Below, in pieces: positions 1-8,379 of a stretch of 64,000 bases of DNA. A program made the translations under genes and the position numbers. This DNA is from Dietzia timorensis. Lineage in GTDB: Bacteria > Actinomycetota > Actinomycetes > Mycobacteriales > Mycobacteriaceae. The DNA is taken from contig NZ_CP015961.1 of the NCBI RefSeq assembly GCF_001659785.1, positions 1,116,001 through 1,180,000 on the forward strand, read 5' to 3'. The notes below the pieces were generated by a model, which saw only the letters and a list, made by a program, of their open reading frames with translations, was not told the origin of the DNA and ran no database searches. The stretch's first letter is position 1, and each line of letters starts with the position of its first letter.

Positions 1-1
1 C

Positions 2-1036
2 GGACGCGATTTTCTCGACCTCACCCAGATCGTGCTCGGAGATACGCCGGCGAACAAGGACGAGATCGAGGTGCCGACATGGACACCGTCCAGCACGCCG
101 AGTAACGGTGTGCTCGTCGTCGACGCGTTGACCTCGCTCGTGGCCGATCCGCTCGATCCGCTGCGCCGTATGGCAGGCGGAATCGAGAGGGCCGAGAAGG
201 CCGCGATGTCCATCGTGAGCGCGGCAACCGCGCCGCTCCGCCCCAGCCACGGCGGCGTCGCGGAGACCTTCCACACCCGCCGGGCCACCGGTTCGCGAGT
301 CGGCCTCGCCTCCTTCCCTCTCGCCTCGGTGCGCGGGATCGCGCGGCGGCACCAGTGCACCGTCAACGACGTGGTGCTCAGTGTTCTGTGCGGCGCGCTG
401 CGCTCATGGATCCAGTCGTGGGGCCGGCCGCTGGCGACCTCCGACGTGCTCAACGTGATGGTGCCGCTCGCGGTGCGGGCAGGATCCACCGAGGACGGCG
501 AGGAGTCCCCACTGGGCGAGGAGCTGCTCGATGCCGCCGGTGTGGAGGACACCGAGATGGCCTCGGTCGTGATGCCCCTGCCGGTGGGCGAGACGAATCC
601 GCGCGTGCGCCTGGCCCAGATCGCTCGCGAGACCGCGGCGTTCGCAAGCGCACCCAATGCCGTCGGCGCGCAGGCGATGGCCGGTTTTGGCGGCTTCGCC
701 CCGAGCACCCTGCACGCTCTCGGCGTGCGCGCGGCGAGGCTCGTCCCCGAGGGCAGCTATGACCTGATCGTCACGAACGCGCCGGGGCCACAGCACCGCA
801 TGTACTGGGCCGAAGGCGAGCTGTTCGAAATGTATCCGGTGCCCGCGCTCCTTCCAGGACAGGGGCTTGCCGTTGCTCTCACCAGTTACGACGGCACTGT
901 GTACGCCGGATTCACCTCGGACCGGTCCGTGGTTCCCGATGTCGACGAGATCGGCGAGCTTATCGCCGCGTCCATCGAAGAACTCGAGGAAACCGAACCG
1001 TATCTCTCCCGCGGTCGCCGCGCGGAGACGAATTAA
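2..1036 (+). CDS. Wax ester synthase/diacylglycerol acyltransferase (WS/DGAT), 3' part
   Basis: The reading frame is open to the left edge, so this is the C-terminal part of a longer protein (families usually run about 450-480 residues). The visible part ends with the C-terminal WS/DGAT domain signature, including N-x-P-G-P (NAPGPQHRMY), a YPVPALLPGQGL segment and a SYDGTVYAGF segment. The catalytic HHxxxDG motif would lie upstream of the window and cannot be checked. Family role: acyl transfer from acyl-CoA to diacylglycerol or fatty alcohol, giving storage triacylglycerol or wax esters, usually at the membrane. A GTG at 32 is only an internal codon of this frame. The presence of this gene argues against Corynebacterium proper, which generally lacks the family. 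Confidence 0.8.
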   Translation, partial: GRDFLDLTQIVLGDTPANKDEIEVPTWTPSSTPSNGVLVVDALTSLVADPLDPLRRMAGGIERAEKAAMSIVSAATAPLRPSHGGVAETFHTRRATGSRVGLASFPLASVRGIARRHQCTVNDVVLSVLCGALRSWIQSWGRPLATSDVLNVMVPLAVRAGSTEDGEESPLGEELLDAAGVEDTEMASVVMPLPVGETNPRVRLAQIARETAAFASAPNAVGAQAMAGFGGFAPSTLHALGVRAARLVPEGSYDLIVTNAPGPQHRMYWAEGELFEMYPVPALLPGQGLAVALTSYDGTVYAGFTSDRSVVPDVDEIGELIAASIEELEETEPYLSRGRRAETN

Positions 1037-1122
1037 TAGAGCCGCCGGTACGTTGGCACGAGAGGAAGCGTTCCGGGCCGCGCCCGGAGCATCGACGTAA
1101 GAAAAGGACACCTGAAGCCACC

Positions 1123-1641
1123 GTGCGCGTATTCATTCCCGCCACCTTTTCCATGCTCCGCACCCTTGTCGACGACGGCGAGATGCCGGTGCGCAGCGGC
1201 ACCGGGTTCGCAGCGACTCCGACGCTCACCGAATCCTTCTCCGAGGGCGACCAGGAGGAGATCGAACACGTCGCGTTTACCGAGGCATCCCGGGCGAGCC
1301 TGCGCCTGCTGCAGGCCGAGGGCGTCGGTACCGATGACGCCGAAGTTCCCGCTCGCCGGGTGGTCGTGAGCGTCGATCTCCCCGATCGGGCGGTCACGCT
1401 GCGCCCGGATCTCGACGACGCCGTCGTCCGCCTCGAGACCCCGGTCGTGGCGAACAAGGTGCTCCGCGCCATCCACGTCGATCTCGACAGCAACGCCGAC
1501 ACCGTCGTCAAGGCCGTCGAAGTGATCGACGAAGCCGACCTCGGAGAAGAAGACGCCGAGCTGACCGTCGGCGACGCCGTCGATCTCGATCTCGCGTGGT
1601 TCGACCCCGTCGAGTTGCCGTTCCTCGTCGAACTCGGCTGA
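1123..1641 (+). CDS. Small conserved actinobacterial protein (DUF6912-like)
   Basis: This encodes 172 residues from a GTG start and begins MRVFIPATFSMLRTLVDDGE, the N-terminal pattern I associate from memory with the uncharacterised actinobacterial DUF6912 family. The protein is acidic and soluble, with no signal peptide or membrane segment. An AAAAGG run about 16 nt upstream is a weak ribosome site. It ends 6 bp before the convergent rsgA stop. Neither domain nor neighbours indicate a function. The family name is a recollection and would need a profile search. Confidence 0.7.
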   Translation: MRVFIPATFSMLRTLVDDGEMPVRSGTGFAATPTLTESFSEGDQEEIEHVAFTEASRASLRLLQAEGVGTDDAEVPARRVVVSVDLPDRAVTLRPDLDDAVVRLETPVVANKVLRAIHVDLDSNADTVVKAVEVIDEADLGEEDAELTVGDAVDLDLAWFDPVELPFLVELG

Positions 1642-1647
1642 GCAGCC

Positions 1648-2670
1648 CTACTCGGTGGGGCCGAGTGCCCACTGGTCGTTGGATTCCAGCGTGGCCAGCA
1701 ATTCGCGGACGGCCATCGCCCGCCGGTGGACAGCCGGATCGGAGATCTCGTCGAACGCGCACTCGGGGTCCGCGGGAGGGCCGAGATGCGTGCAGCCGCG
1801 CGGACAATTTTCTGCGACCGAGGCAAGGTCGGAAAACGCGTCGAGAACGTTCTCGGGCTTGATGTGCGCGAGTCCGAACGAGCGGATTCCCGGCGTGTCG
1901 ATAACCCAGCCCCCGCCGGGAAGACGAAGCGCGACCGATTTGGTCGACGTGTGGCGCCCCTTTCCGACTCCGGACACGGCGCTGGTCGCGCGATCGGCAT
2001 CGGGGACCAGGCGATTGACGAGCGTCGACTTGCCTACCCCGGAGTGGCCGATCAGCGCGGACACGTCTCCGCGGAGCATGTCTCGGAGATCGCCGAGTTC
2101 GTCGTCGACGCCGACGGTGACGACGGGAAGGTCGAGAGCGGTGAACTCGGCGGCGAACTTCTCCGGATCGGCGAGATCCGATTTCGTGATGCCGAGAACC
2201 GGCTGCAGCCCGCCGGCGTAGGCCGCGACGAGCGCGCGGGCGACGAATCCGGTACGCGGTGGGGGATCGGCCGCGGCGACGACTATGAGCAGGTTCCGCG
2301 CATTGGCGACCACTATGCGCTCGAAAGGGTCGTTGTCGTCGGCGGTTCTCCGCAGCACGGAGGAACGCTCGGACACCTTGACGATGCGGGCGAGCGAGCC
2401 TGGTGCGCCTGACATATCGCCGACTATTCCGACCTCGTCGCCGACAACGATCGGCGTGCGGCCGAGCTCACGCGCACGCATCGCGACGACCTCGACCCCC
2501 GCGTCGTCGCCGCCCGCGAGGACACAACCCCACCGGCCGCGATCGACGGACACGACCATCGCCGCGCGCGCGTCGTCGTGTGTGGGCCGCCGCTTGGAGC
2601 GCGGGCGCGACCCCTTGCCCGGGCGCACCCGGACATCGGATTCGTCGAAATCGGCCGCGCGCCGTGCCAC
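1648..2670 (-). CDS. rsgA: Ribosome small-subunit-dependent GTPase RsgA
   Basis: RsgA is a circularly permuted GTPase that acts late in 30S subunit maturation. An N-terminal OB-like part is followed by G4 (TKSD, about residue 162), then G1/P-loop GHSGVGKST (about 208-216) and G3 DTPG (about 258), the permuted order diagnostic of the family. A C-terminal zinc-binding region follows with CPRGC, His and a further Cys. I chose the GTG at 2670 because it shares one base with the aroA stop (TAG/GTG overlap), implying translational coupling, and gives the usual N-terminus ending in DESDVRVRPGKG. A start at 2703 would add 11 residues. The gene is co-directional with and downstream of aroA. Confidence 0.93.
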   Translation of the reverse strand: MARRAADFDESDVRVRPGKGSRPRSKRRPTHDDARAAMVVSVDRGRWGCVLAGGDDAGVEVVAMRARELGRTPIVVGDEVGIVGDMSGAPGSLARIVKVSERSSVLRRTADDNDPFERIVVANARNLLIVVAAADPPPRTGFVARALVAAYAGGLQPVLGITKSDLADPEKFAAEFTALDLPVVTVGVDDELGDLRDMLRGDVSALIGHSGVGKSTLVNRLVPDADRATSAVSGVGKGRHTSTKSVALRLPGGGWVIDTPGIRSFGLAHIKPENVLDAFSDLASVAENCPRGCTHLGPPADPECAFDEISDPAVHRRAMAVRELLATLESNDQWALGPTE

Positions 2671-4001
2671 TACTTCTCGCCCCCGGTGAGCATCGCGTCC
2701 CATAGTCCGGTGAAGTCGGGCATGGTTTTCGACGTCGATGCAATGTCATCGACCATCACGCCGGGCACGATGAGCCCGAGTATCGCCCCGGCCGTCGCCA
2801 TGCGATGGTCGGCGTAGGCATGCCACGTTCCGGCCTGGAGCGGCCGCGGAAAGATTCGTAGTCCGTCCTCGAGCTCGTCGACCTGCCCTCCGAGCCCGCG
2901 AATCTCGGCAGCCAACGCCGCGAGCCGGTCGGTTTCGTGCCCCCGCAGATGTGCGATCCCGCGAAGCGACGTCTCTCCGGTGGAAACCGCGGCGAGCGCG
3001 GCGATCGTCGGCGTCAGCTCGCCGACCGCGGACAGGTCCAGTGTCGTTCCCCGCAGTCCGCTCGTCGTGCCGCCGAGCGCAGGCGGACCGGTCACCACGC
3101 ACGTGGCAACCCCGGCCGACTCATCGACGTCCTCCCAACGAACGTCCGCGCCCATCTGCACGCAGATGTCCCGGAAGGCGTCGCCGGCCTGTGTCGTCGA
3201 CAGAGGCCACAACGGAATCCGAACCTCACCGCCGGTGACGGCGGCGGCCGCCATGAACGGAGTCGCATTCGAAAGATCCGGCTCGATCACCCAGTCGTGC
3301 CCCGCGATCGGTCCTGGAGCGACCTCCCACACGCCCTCGGCGGGGCTGCGCGCGTCGACGCCCACCGAACGCAAAACCTCGAGGGTCATGTCTATATGCG
3401 GCTGGGAGGGAACCGCGCCCTTGCCGACGTGGCGGATCCGAAGGCCCTGATCGAACCGGGCGGCCGCGAGCAGCAGGCCGGAGACGAACTGCGAGGACGC
3501 CGAGGAATCGAGCTCGATCTCCCCGCCGGCGAGCCGCCCCGTGCCGGTGAGCCGGAACGGCAGCGCGTTGCCGTCGACGCCGACCCCGAGCGCGCGCAGC
3601 GCGTCGAGCATGGTGCTCTGTGGACGGGTGCGCGCGGCCGGATCGCCGTCGAACACCGATTCCCCGGATGCGAGCGCGGCAACCGGGGGTACGAAGCGCA
3701 TCACCGTTCCCGCCAGGCCACAGTCGATTTCCGCCCCATGAAGCGGCCCCGGGGCGACGGTCACCGTATCGCCGTCGCCGGAAATGTGCGCACCCAACGA
3801 GCGCAGCGCCCCGATCATGAGCTCGGTATCGCGGCTACGCAGCGTCCCGGTCAGCGTCGAGGGGGAGTCGGCGAGCGCGGCAAGTACGAGCGCCCGGTTG
3901 GTGAGCGATTTCGAACCGGGTACGCGCACACTCGCGCGGACGGCGGCGGGCGCGGTCGGCGCGCTCCAGTGGGCCGCGGATTCGGCGGGGGCGTTATTCA
4001 T
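2670..4001 (-). CDS. aroA: 3-phosphoshikimate 1-carboxyvinyltransferase (EPSP synthase)
   Basis: This is the sixth shikimate-pathway enzyme; it joins phosphoenolpyruvate and shikimate-3-phosphate. The N-terminal substrate-binding motif [11 protein letters not shown] is present, with DSSASSQF in the middle and the basic C-terminal region YADHRMA. The length of about 443 residues is normal. I prefer the ATG at 4001 (MNNAPAES), which follows GGGG at short distance; ATG at 4019 and a further start at 4061 are in frame and would add 6 or 20 residues. The gene is divergent from the SRAP gene and coupled to rsgA by a 1-nt overlap. Confidence 0.93.
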   Translation of the reverse strand: MNNAPAESAAHWSAPTAPAAVRASVRVPGSKSLTNRALVLAALADSPSTLTGTLRSRDTELMIGALRSLGAHISGDGDTVTVAPGPLHGAEIDCGLAGTVMRFVPPVAALASGESVFDGDPAARTRPQSTMLDALRALGVGVDGNALPFRLTGTGRLAGGEIELDSSASSQFVSGLLLAAARFDQGLRIRHVGKGAVPSQPHIDMTLEVLRSVGVDARSPAEGVWEVAPGPIAGHDWVIEPDLSNATPFMAAAAVTGGEVRIPLWPLSTTQAGDAFRDICVQMGADVRWEDVDESAGVATCVVTGPPALGGTTSGLRGTTLDLSAVGELTPTIAALAAVSTGETSLRGIAHLRGHETDRLAALAAEIRGLGGQVDELEDGLRIFPRPLQAGTWHAYADHRMATAGAILGLIVPGVMVDDIASTSKTMPDFTGLWDAMLTGGEK

Positions 4002-4081
4002 GTCCCCATTGTCGCCCATCCCGGCTTCCGTGCGGGTGAATGGTCGCCTCCACCTGCCCAAGTCGTGGCACGATTGGACGC

Positions 4082-4903
4082 ATGTGTGGGCGATACTCCT
4101 TGCAATCGGACCCGGCGCAACTCGCGGTGGACCTCGACGCGCTTGATCTGGCTTCCAAGCCGGCTGCCGGCAACGTCCCCGCCGAGGGCCCGCGCGCGCC
4201 GCGCTTCAACATCGCTCCCACCACGACGATCCCGGCGCTTACCTCGGGCGAAGAGAACCGCGAGCTCCTCGCGATGCGCTGGGGGCTCGTCCCGTCGTGG
4301 ACCAAGGATCCGCGGGACCTGCCGAATCTCTTCAACGCCAGGTCCGAGACCGCCGCGACCAAGCCGTCCTTCCGCTCCGCGGTGCGCCGCCGTCATGCCG
4401 TGGTGCCGATGGATGGCTGGTACGAATGGGTGCCCGCACCCGCCCAGCAAGAAGGCGGCAAGAAGGGGCCGAAGCAGCCGTTCTTCATGTCGCTACCCGG
4501 CGACTCGGGGCTGCACATGGCGGCGCTGTGGGAGCGCTGGACCATGCCCGCCGCCGATGACGACGCCGCTCCCGATCTCTTCGCCCACGCCGACTCCGGC
4601 GACGCGGAACAGCATCCGGAACGGGTCATGTACTCGTGCACGATCCTCACCACCGAGGCCCTTGGACCGCTGCGCGCGGTCCACCACCGCATGCCGCTCG
4701 TCGTGCCGCCGGAAAAGCTCGACGCGTGGCTCGATCCCGAGATCATCACCGTCCCGCTCGACCTCGTCGACGGCGACGAGCTGACGGCGTGGGCGGAGAC
4801 CATCGAGATCCGTCCGGTTTCGCGGGCGGTGTCGAACGTCCGCAACGACGGTCCCGAACTCCTCGAGCCCGTGCCCAGCCCCGAGTGGTTCCACGCCGGC
4901 TAG
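4082..4903 (+). CDS. SRAP-family abasic-site processing protein (YedK/HMCES-like)
   Basis: SRAP proteins covalently trap abasic sites in single-stranded DNA through a thiazolidine bond to Cys2. The start must be the ATG at 4082 because the catalytic Cys has to become residue 2 (MCGRYSL); longer in-frame starts would bury it. The other active-site positions are visible: RFNIAP, Asn86 in NARSET, Glu115 in GWYEW, and HHRMP with the catalytic His at 201/202. The 273 residues include a loop near 155-180 somewhat longer than in YedK. It is divergent from aroA, and its stop shares the palindrome CTAG with the convergent deacylase gene. Confidence 0.92.
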   Translation: MCGRYSLQSDPAQLAVDLDALDLASKPAAGNVPAEGPRAPRFNIAPTTTIPALTSGEENRELLAMRWGLVPSWTKDPRDLPNLFNARSETAATKPSFRSAVRRRHAVVPMDGWYEWVPAPAQQEGGKKGPKQPFFMSLPGDSGLHMAALWERWTMPAADDDAAPDLFAHADSGDAEQHPERVMYSCTILTTEALGPLRAVHHRMPLVVPPEKLDAWLDPEIITVPLDLVDGDELTAWAETIEIRPVSRAVSNVRNDGPELLEPVPSPEWFHAG

Positions 4904-5424
4904 TGTGTCGCGATACCGGCGATTCTCGCGCCGGTTAGCGCGATGAAGTCGGCGGGAGCCATCTCGATCTCGAGCCCGCGCTTGCCGCCGGAGAAGAAGA
5001 TCGACTCGTCCGACAGGCGGGCGAGCTCCGCCGCCTCGTCGATCACGGTCGGCAGGGCTTTCTTCTGCCCGAGGGGAGAAACGCCGCCGAGCACGTATCC
5101 GGTTACCCGCTGCGCCTCGTCCTTATCTGCCATCGATGCCTTGGACGCGCCGAAGGTGGCGGCGACGGCCTTGAGGTCGAGGTGCGCGTCGACGGGCACC
5201 ATCGCTACGCCCAGAGCGCTCGGGGAACCCGACCCCGAGAGTGCGACGACGAGTGTTTTGAAGATCCGCTCCGCCGGCGCCTCCGCGCGGTCGGACATGA
5301 CCTCCGCGGCCTCGGCCCCGAAATCGGTGCCGGTGGATTCGTATGTGTGCGTCGTGTGCCGGACCCCCGCCTCGGAGAGGACCCGCAGTGCCGGCGTCGC
5401 GGCGGCATTCGACTTCTTGCCCAT
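4900..5424 (-). CDS. ybaK: YbaK-type aminoacyl-tRNA deacylase
   Basis: This encodes 174 residues with the YbaK/EbsC fold signatures FKTLVV, a central Lys in GASKASMADKDEA, and GYVLGGVSPLGQKKALP. The family hydrolyses mischarged tRNAs; YbaK itself clears Cys-tRNA(Pro). The protein is soluble. The stop overlaps the stop of the convergent SRAP gene within CTAG, so the two genes leave no room for a terminator between them. The substrate specificity within the family is inferred. Confidence 0.87.
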   Translation of the reverse strand: MGKKSNAAATPALRVLSEAGVRHTTHTYESTGTDFGAEAAEVMSDRAEAPAERIFKTLVVALSGSGSPSALGVAMVPVDAHLDLKAVAATFGASKASMADKDEAQRVTGYVLGGVSPLGQKKALPTVIDEAAELARLSDESIFFSGGKRGLEIEMAPADFIALTGARIAGIATH

Positions 5425-5495
5425 GAGTATCGAGACTACTCCCGCGGGACGATGGTCCAGGTCCTGCGGCGCGGGATTTTCGGCGCCCGGACTCG

Positions 5496-5522
5496 GGAAT
5501 ACCTTTCCCCGGCGCTGCGTTG
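5496..5522 (+). promoter_or_regulatory. Candidate SigH-type promoter upstream of sigH
   Basis: GGAAT at 5496-5500 is separated by 18 nt from cGTT at 5518-5521, matching the SigH-family pattern GGAAY-N16-20-GTT known from mycobacteria and corynebacteria. It lies 150 nt upstream of the sigH start. sigH is autoregulated in M. tuberculosis, so such a site is expected here. The pattern is short and could occur by chance. Confidence 0.45.
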
Positions 5523-5670
5523 AATCGGGGTGAATCGATGCGTTCTGCGGGGAGGGAGATTGCCGGTGAACAGCGTGCTCGAATCGCCCAGGGTTTCTGG
5601 CGACATGCGTGAGCCAGTCGGCGGGGTCGTGCGTCTAGACTCGTACGCACGGTCTGCGAAAGGAGCCCGG

Positions 5671-6261
5671 GTGACGGACGAGAAGTCCCCGACGAACGCC
5701 GAGAAGGCGGACGAGTTCCAGGAACTCGCCATGCCTCTGCTCGACCAGCTCTACGGCGCGGCGCTTCGGATGACGCGCAATCCGGCAGACGCCGAGGACC
5801 TGGTCCAGGAGGCGTATGCGAAGGCCTTCAGCGCGTTCCACACCTTCAAGCGCGGCACGAACTTCCGTGCCTGGATGCACCGCATCCTCACCAACGCGTA
5901 CATCAACCACTACCGCAAGCGTCAGCGCCAACCGGCACAGTATCCGACCGAGGAGATCAGCGACTGGGAGTACGCGGCCGCTGCCGAGCACAGCTCCACG
6001 GGGCTTCGCTCAGCCGAAGTGGAGGCCATGGACAGGCTTCCGGACGATGAGATCAAGACTGCGCTGGCCGAACTTCCCGAGGAGTTCCGGATGGCGGTGT
6101 ACTACGCCGACGTCGAAGGGCTGCCGTACAAGGAGATCGCCGACATCATGGACACGCCGTTGGGCACCGTGATGAGCCGCCTGCACCGCGGTCGCAAGCA
6201 ATTGCGTGAGTCTCTCCACGACGTCGCGGTCGATCGCGGTTTCGCGAGAGAGGAGGCGTAG
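5671..6261 (+). CDS. sigH: RNA polymerase sigma factor SigH (group IV/ECF)
   Basis: SigH is an ECF sigma factor that drives thiol-oxidative and heat stress genes. The 196 residues contain region 2 ([22 protein letters not shown], then [19 protein letters not shown]) and region 4 ([19 protein letters not shown], then [17 protein letters not shown]). The [15 protein letters not shown] linker is typical of mycobacterial SigH. I chose the GTG at 5671 because AAAGGAG sits just upstream; in-frame codons up to 5530 give an unrelated N-terminal extension. The cognate zinc anti-sigma gene begins 5 nt after the stop, forming an operon, with a SigH-type promoter candidate upstream. Confidence 0.95.
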   Translation: MTDEKSPTNAEKADEFQELAMPLLDQLYGAALRMTRNPADAEDLVQEAYAKAFSAFHTFKRGTNFRAWMHRILTNAYINHYRKRQRQPAQYPTEEISDWEYAAAAEHSSTGLRSAEVEAMDRLPDDEIKTALAELPEEFRMAVYYADVEGLPYKEIADIMDTPLGTVMSRLHRGRKQLRESLHDVAVDRGFAREEA

Positions 6262-6265
6262 GACG

Positions 6266-6601
6266 ATGGGAGCTCACAACTCAGGGGGCCATTGCGACGC
6301 GCTTCGGCGCGAGCTGCTTCGACTAGAAGCCGAGCCTGGCACGCAGGAACAGTGCAGGGAGATTCGGCACGAGCTGGAGAACTGTTGTCCCGACTGTGCC
6401 GATACCGTCGCCGCCGACGAGCTCTTCAAGCGGATGTTGTCGCGCTCGTGCAATGAGAGAGCGCCGGAGCAGCTGCGGCGGAAGGTCGACCAATGGTTCC
6501 AGGAAACGTGCTATTCGTCTCGTACCGTGATCGAGCAGGACGCCGATGGGACTCGGATTATGCATCAACAGTCCCGCAGCACCCGGTACAGGACCGACTG
6601 A
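6266..6601 (+). CDS. rshA: Anti-sigma factor RshA (zinc-associated type)
   Basis: This encodes 111 residues from the ATG at 6266, preceded by AGGAGG at the end of sigH. It is a small, charged, Cys-rich soluble protein immediately downstream of sigH, the position and size of RshA, which binds SigH in reducing conditions and releases it on oxidation. The zinc region reads HELENCCPDC, so the CPDC pair is present but His is six residues before the first Cys of that pair, with an extra Cys between, instead of the canonical HxxxCxxC. Further cysteines occur in HCDALRR, EQCREI, SRSCNE and ETCYSS. A strong terminator follows. Confidence 0.88.
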   Translation: MGAHNSGGHCDALRRELLRLEAEPGTQEQCREIRHELENCCPDCADTVAADELFKRMLSRSCNERAPEQLRRKVDQWFQETCYSSRTVIEQDADGTRIMHQQSRSTRYRTD

Positions 6602-6624
6602 CGGGCAGATAGTTGTGAATTGAG

Positions 6625-6673
6625 CGGCGCCCGCCGTCACCACCGAAGATGGTGACCGGCGGGCGCCGTTTTC
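6625..6673 (+). terminator. Rho-independent terminator of sigH-rshA
   Basis: A GC-rich stem of about 17 bp (arms 6625-6641 and 6651-6668, with one mismatched position), a 9-nt loop, and a TTTT run follow rshA by 24 nt. It sits between rshA and the convergent bL37 gene. Confidence 0.85.
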
Positions 6674-6684
6674 TCTAGGCTCCG

Positions 6685-6759
6685 TTAGGAGTTAGGCCGC
6701 TTGCCGTGGTTGGCATTGGACTTGCGGCGAGCCTTCTTCTTACGACCACGCTTGCCCAT
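6685..6759 (-). CDS. Ribosomal protein bL37, 24 residues
   Basis: This is a very short basic protein beginning MGKRGRKKKARR and ending NANHGKRPNS. It matches the actinobacterial-specific large-subunit protein bL37 seen in mycobacterial ribosome structures. The ribosome site is excellent (AAAGGAG, 5 nt before the ATG at 6759). Lysine and arginine make up nearly half the residues, as expected for an rRNA-binding peptide. The gene is convergent with rshA and separated from it by a strong terminator. It is easily missed by gene callers because of its size. Confidence 0.88.
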   Translation of the reverse strand: MGKRGRKKKARRKSNANHGKRPNS

Positions 6760-7019
6760 GGTGACTCCTTTCCGTTCGCGAACAAAGAACAAGGAGTCGA
6801 TTATCGCACGCAGAACAGCGAGGACGGTAAAAAGGCTGCATCGGAGTCCATTCGGTGCGCCGAGTGTTTCCGGCTAAACAGTTCGGTGAGGGGCGGGGAC
6901 GCAGGTGACCGTGAAGGGGTGAATACACGCCCGAGGGACGAACTGTGATTTCATGGTTGCTAGATAACACACGCTGTTGATTGAGTGAGCGCGCCCGGTG
7001 TGGCGGTGAGGAGCAACCC

Positions 7020-7235
7020 ATGGCCGAGAAGGTATCCGCCGAAATGGTGGCGAGCATTCTGCAGGTCCAGGTGGCCGTAGGGGATACGGTCGAGCCCGGA
7101 CAGGCGGTTATCTTGCTTGAGTCGATGAAGATGGAGATTCCCGTGCTCACCGAGACCGGCGGGAAGGTTACGGGGATCTCGGTCGAAGTGGGGGACGTCG
7201 TTCAGGCCGGCGATCTTCTGGTGGAGATCGAATAG
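7020..7235 (+). CDS. Biotin/lipoyl attachment-domain protein (TB7.3-like)
   Basis: This is a stand-alone 71-residue biotinyl/lipoyl domain. The attachment lysine lies in ESMKMEIPV, the biotin-type MKM motif, with the symmetric half VEVGDVVQAGDLLVEIE behind it. The start is the ATG at 7020 with GAGGAG just upstream; a longer in-frame start at 6981 lacks domain similarity. It matches TB7.3 (Rv3221c), which lies next to rshA and whiB1 in M. tuberculosis. A biotin carrier role for an acyl-CoA carboxylase is likely, but no carboxylase subunits are nearby. Confidence 0.9.
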   Translation: MAEKVSAEMVASILQVQVAVGDTVEPGQAVILLESMKMEIPVLTETGGKVTGISVEVGDVVQAGDLLVEIE

Positions 7236-7258
7236 CCGGTTCGGCCCGGCATGCAAAG

Positions 7259-7301
7259 CGACGTGCGAGGCTTCGTGGTGAACACGAAACCTCGCACGTC
7301 G
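7259..7301. terminator. Hairpin between convergent carrier gene and whiB1
   Basis: A near-perfect inverted repeat (CGACGTGCGAGG / CCTCGCACGTCG with inner CTTCGTG / CACGAA pairing) lies between two convergent genes. It has no T-run, so it is a bidirectional terminator-like hairpin rather than a classical intrinsic terminator. Confidence 0.6.
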
Positions 7302-7344
7302 AATAGCTATGCAGGCGGGCCGGTGAATCCCGGCCGCGGGGTCG

Positions 7345-7593
7345 TTAGACCGCGGCGCGCGCGCGGGTGCGGCGGCGCTTGAGCGCACGGCGCTCGTCCT
7401 CGCTCATTCCACCCCAGACGCCGGCATCCTGGCCGGACTCGAGGGCCCAGGCGAGGCAGTCGGATGCGACCGGGCAGCGGTTGCAGACCTTCTTCGCCTC
7501 GCCGACCTGGGCAAGGGCGGGTCCGGAGTTACCGACCGGGAAGAACAGTTCGGGATCCTCATCGCGGCAGATGGCCTTGTGGCGCCAATCCAT
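7345..7593 (-). CDS. whiB1: WhiB-family iron-sulfur regulator WhiB1
   Basis: This encodes 82 residues with the four [4Fe-4S] cysteines C9, C37, C40 and C46 (pattern C-x27-C-x2-C-x5-C), the GVWGG turn and a basic C-terminal tail KRRRTRARAAV that contacts DNA. The size, locus and sequence correspond to WhiB1, essential in mycobacteria and nitric-oxide responsive through its cluster; it works with the primary sigma factor. The ribosome site AAGGAGA lies 5 nt before the ATG. A long untranslated region of about 0.8 kb lies upstream. Confidence 0.94.
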   Translation of the reverse strand: MDWRHKAICRDEDPELFFPVGNSGPALAQVGEAKKVCNRCPVASDCLAWALESGQDAGVWGGMSEDERRALKRRRTRARAAV

Positions 7594-8379
7594 TAGACTC
7601 TCCTTGAAGTGAAGCTGAATTCAATGCTCGTGCCTTTGTCTTCGCAGCTTCCCAAGCCCCGGGGCCGAATTGTCGGCGCAGCAGAATAGAGGGCGCTATT
7701 GCGCCACCATGTTCTGTGCGGCTGATGGACCCGGTGTTGAGACGTACACAAGAGCGTGCCGCGGGACCGAAAGCGCGGGGGAGATACCTTCCTTAGAAGG
7801 CATGCGAGCAGTTGCTCGTTTTTCTCTCGGCGTGACTTATGCGATCTCCGCTGTGCGTGCGGCCCTACATCGCTGTAGAGGCTGGCGCGTCCTATTCTGC
7901 GAGGCAGTTTCGGAAGCCTTGGTGAAGGCTGGGCAAACTCTGCGTTACTGCGCTGTTACGAGATATCGTGCCACGTTCTGAATTGATGTCAATAGATTTT
8001 CGCCTCGAAGTGGCGTACTTCACTCAAGAAAATGACGAAATCGCCGTTGTCAAATCGTGCGCCCGCGATCGCCGGACTCCGTTGGTGGTGCCGGGCGGGG
8101 TTCTCGGCGTTGTCGCACCCTTGTCGCAGGTAGCGAAGTCAACTTGCTTTTCTTTCTCTCAGGTGTCTCGTTCGACTCTCGAAGAGACGTAATGCCAGCG
8201 GATTTGAAGATATGTTCCCAATTCCCACACCGAGAAAGGGAATTTCCGCGCAAGAAATGTCTACAAACACCGCCTACTTTAAATTAGGTAACGCTAATTC
8301 TTTGGGTGCGGAAGTTCGACCGTTCGTGCGTAACAGGCGGGTAGCCGTGCTTCGGTGCCCGCGAGTGTCCTAGCCTTGA
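7594..8379. other. 786-bp gene-free region upstream of whiB1
   Basis: No reading frame here has recognisable similarity or a convincing ribosome site, and base composition is less GC-rich than the flanks, especially 8130-8300. It contains several small stem-loops, including CGAGC-AGTT-GCTCG followed by TTTTT at 7805-7823 and CTACA-TCGC-TGTAG near 7865. It presumably holds the whiB1 promoter and upstream control region and could encode a small RNA; neither is demonstrated. Confidence 0.5.

Noticed and set aside
2937-4784. A 615-codon open frame on the plus strand
   Set aside because: It is the opposite-strand shadow of aroA and then runs across the SRAP gene in the wrong frame; it is Arg/Pro/Ser-rich with no domain.
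5530-5670. N-terminal extension of SigH from in-frame codons at 5530
   Set aside because: No similarity to SigH proteins; the GTG at 5671 has AAAGGAG and gives the known length.
7739-7755. GTGTTGAGACGTACAC upstream of whiB1 as a CRP/GlxR site
   Set aside because: The half-sites GTG and CAC are 10 nt apart rather than the 8 nt of the CRP consensus, and the inner bases do not match.
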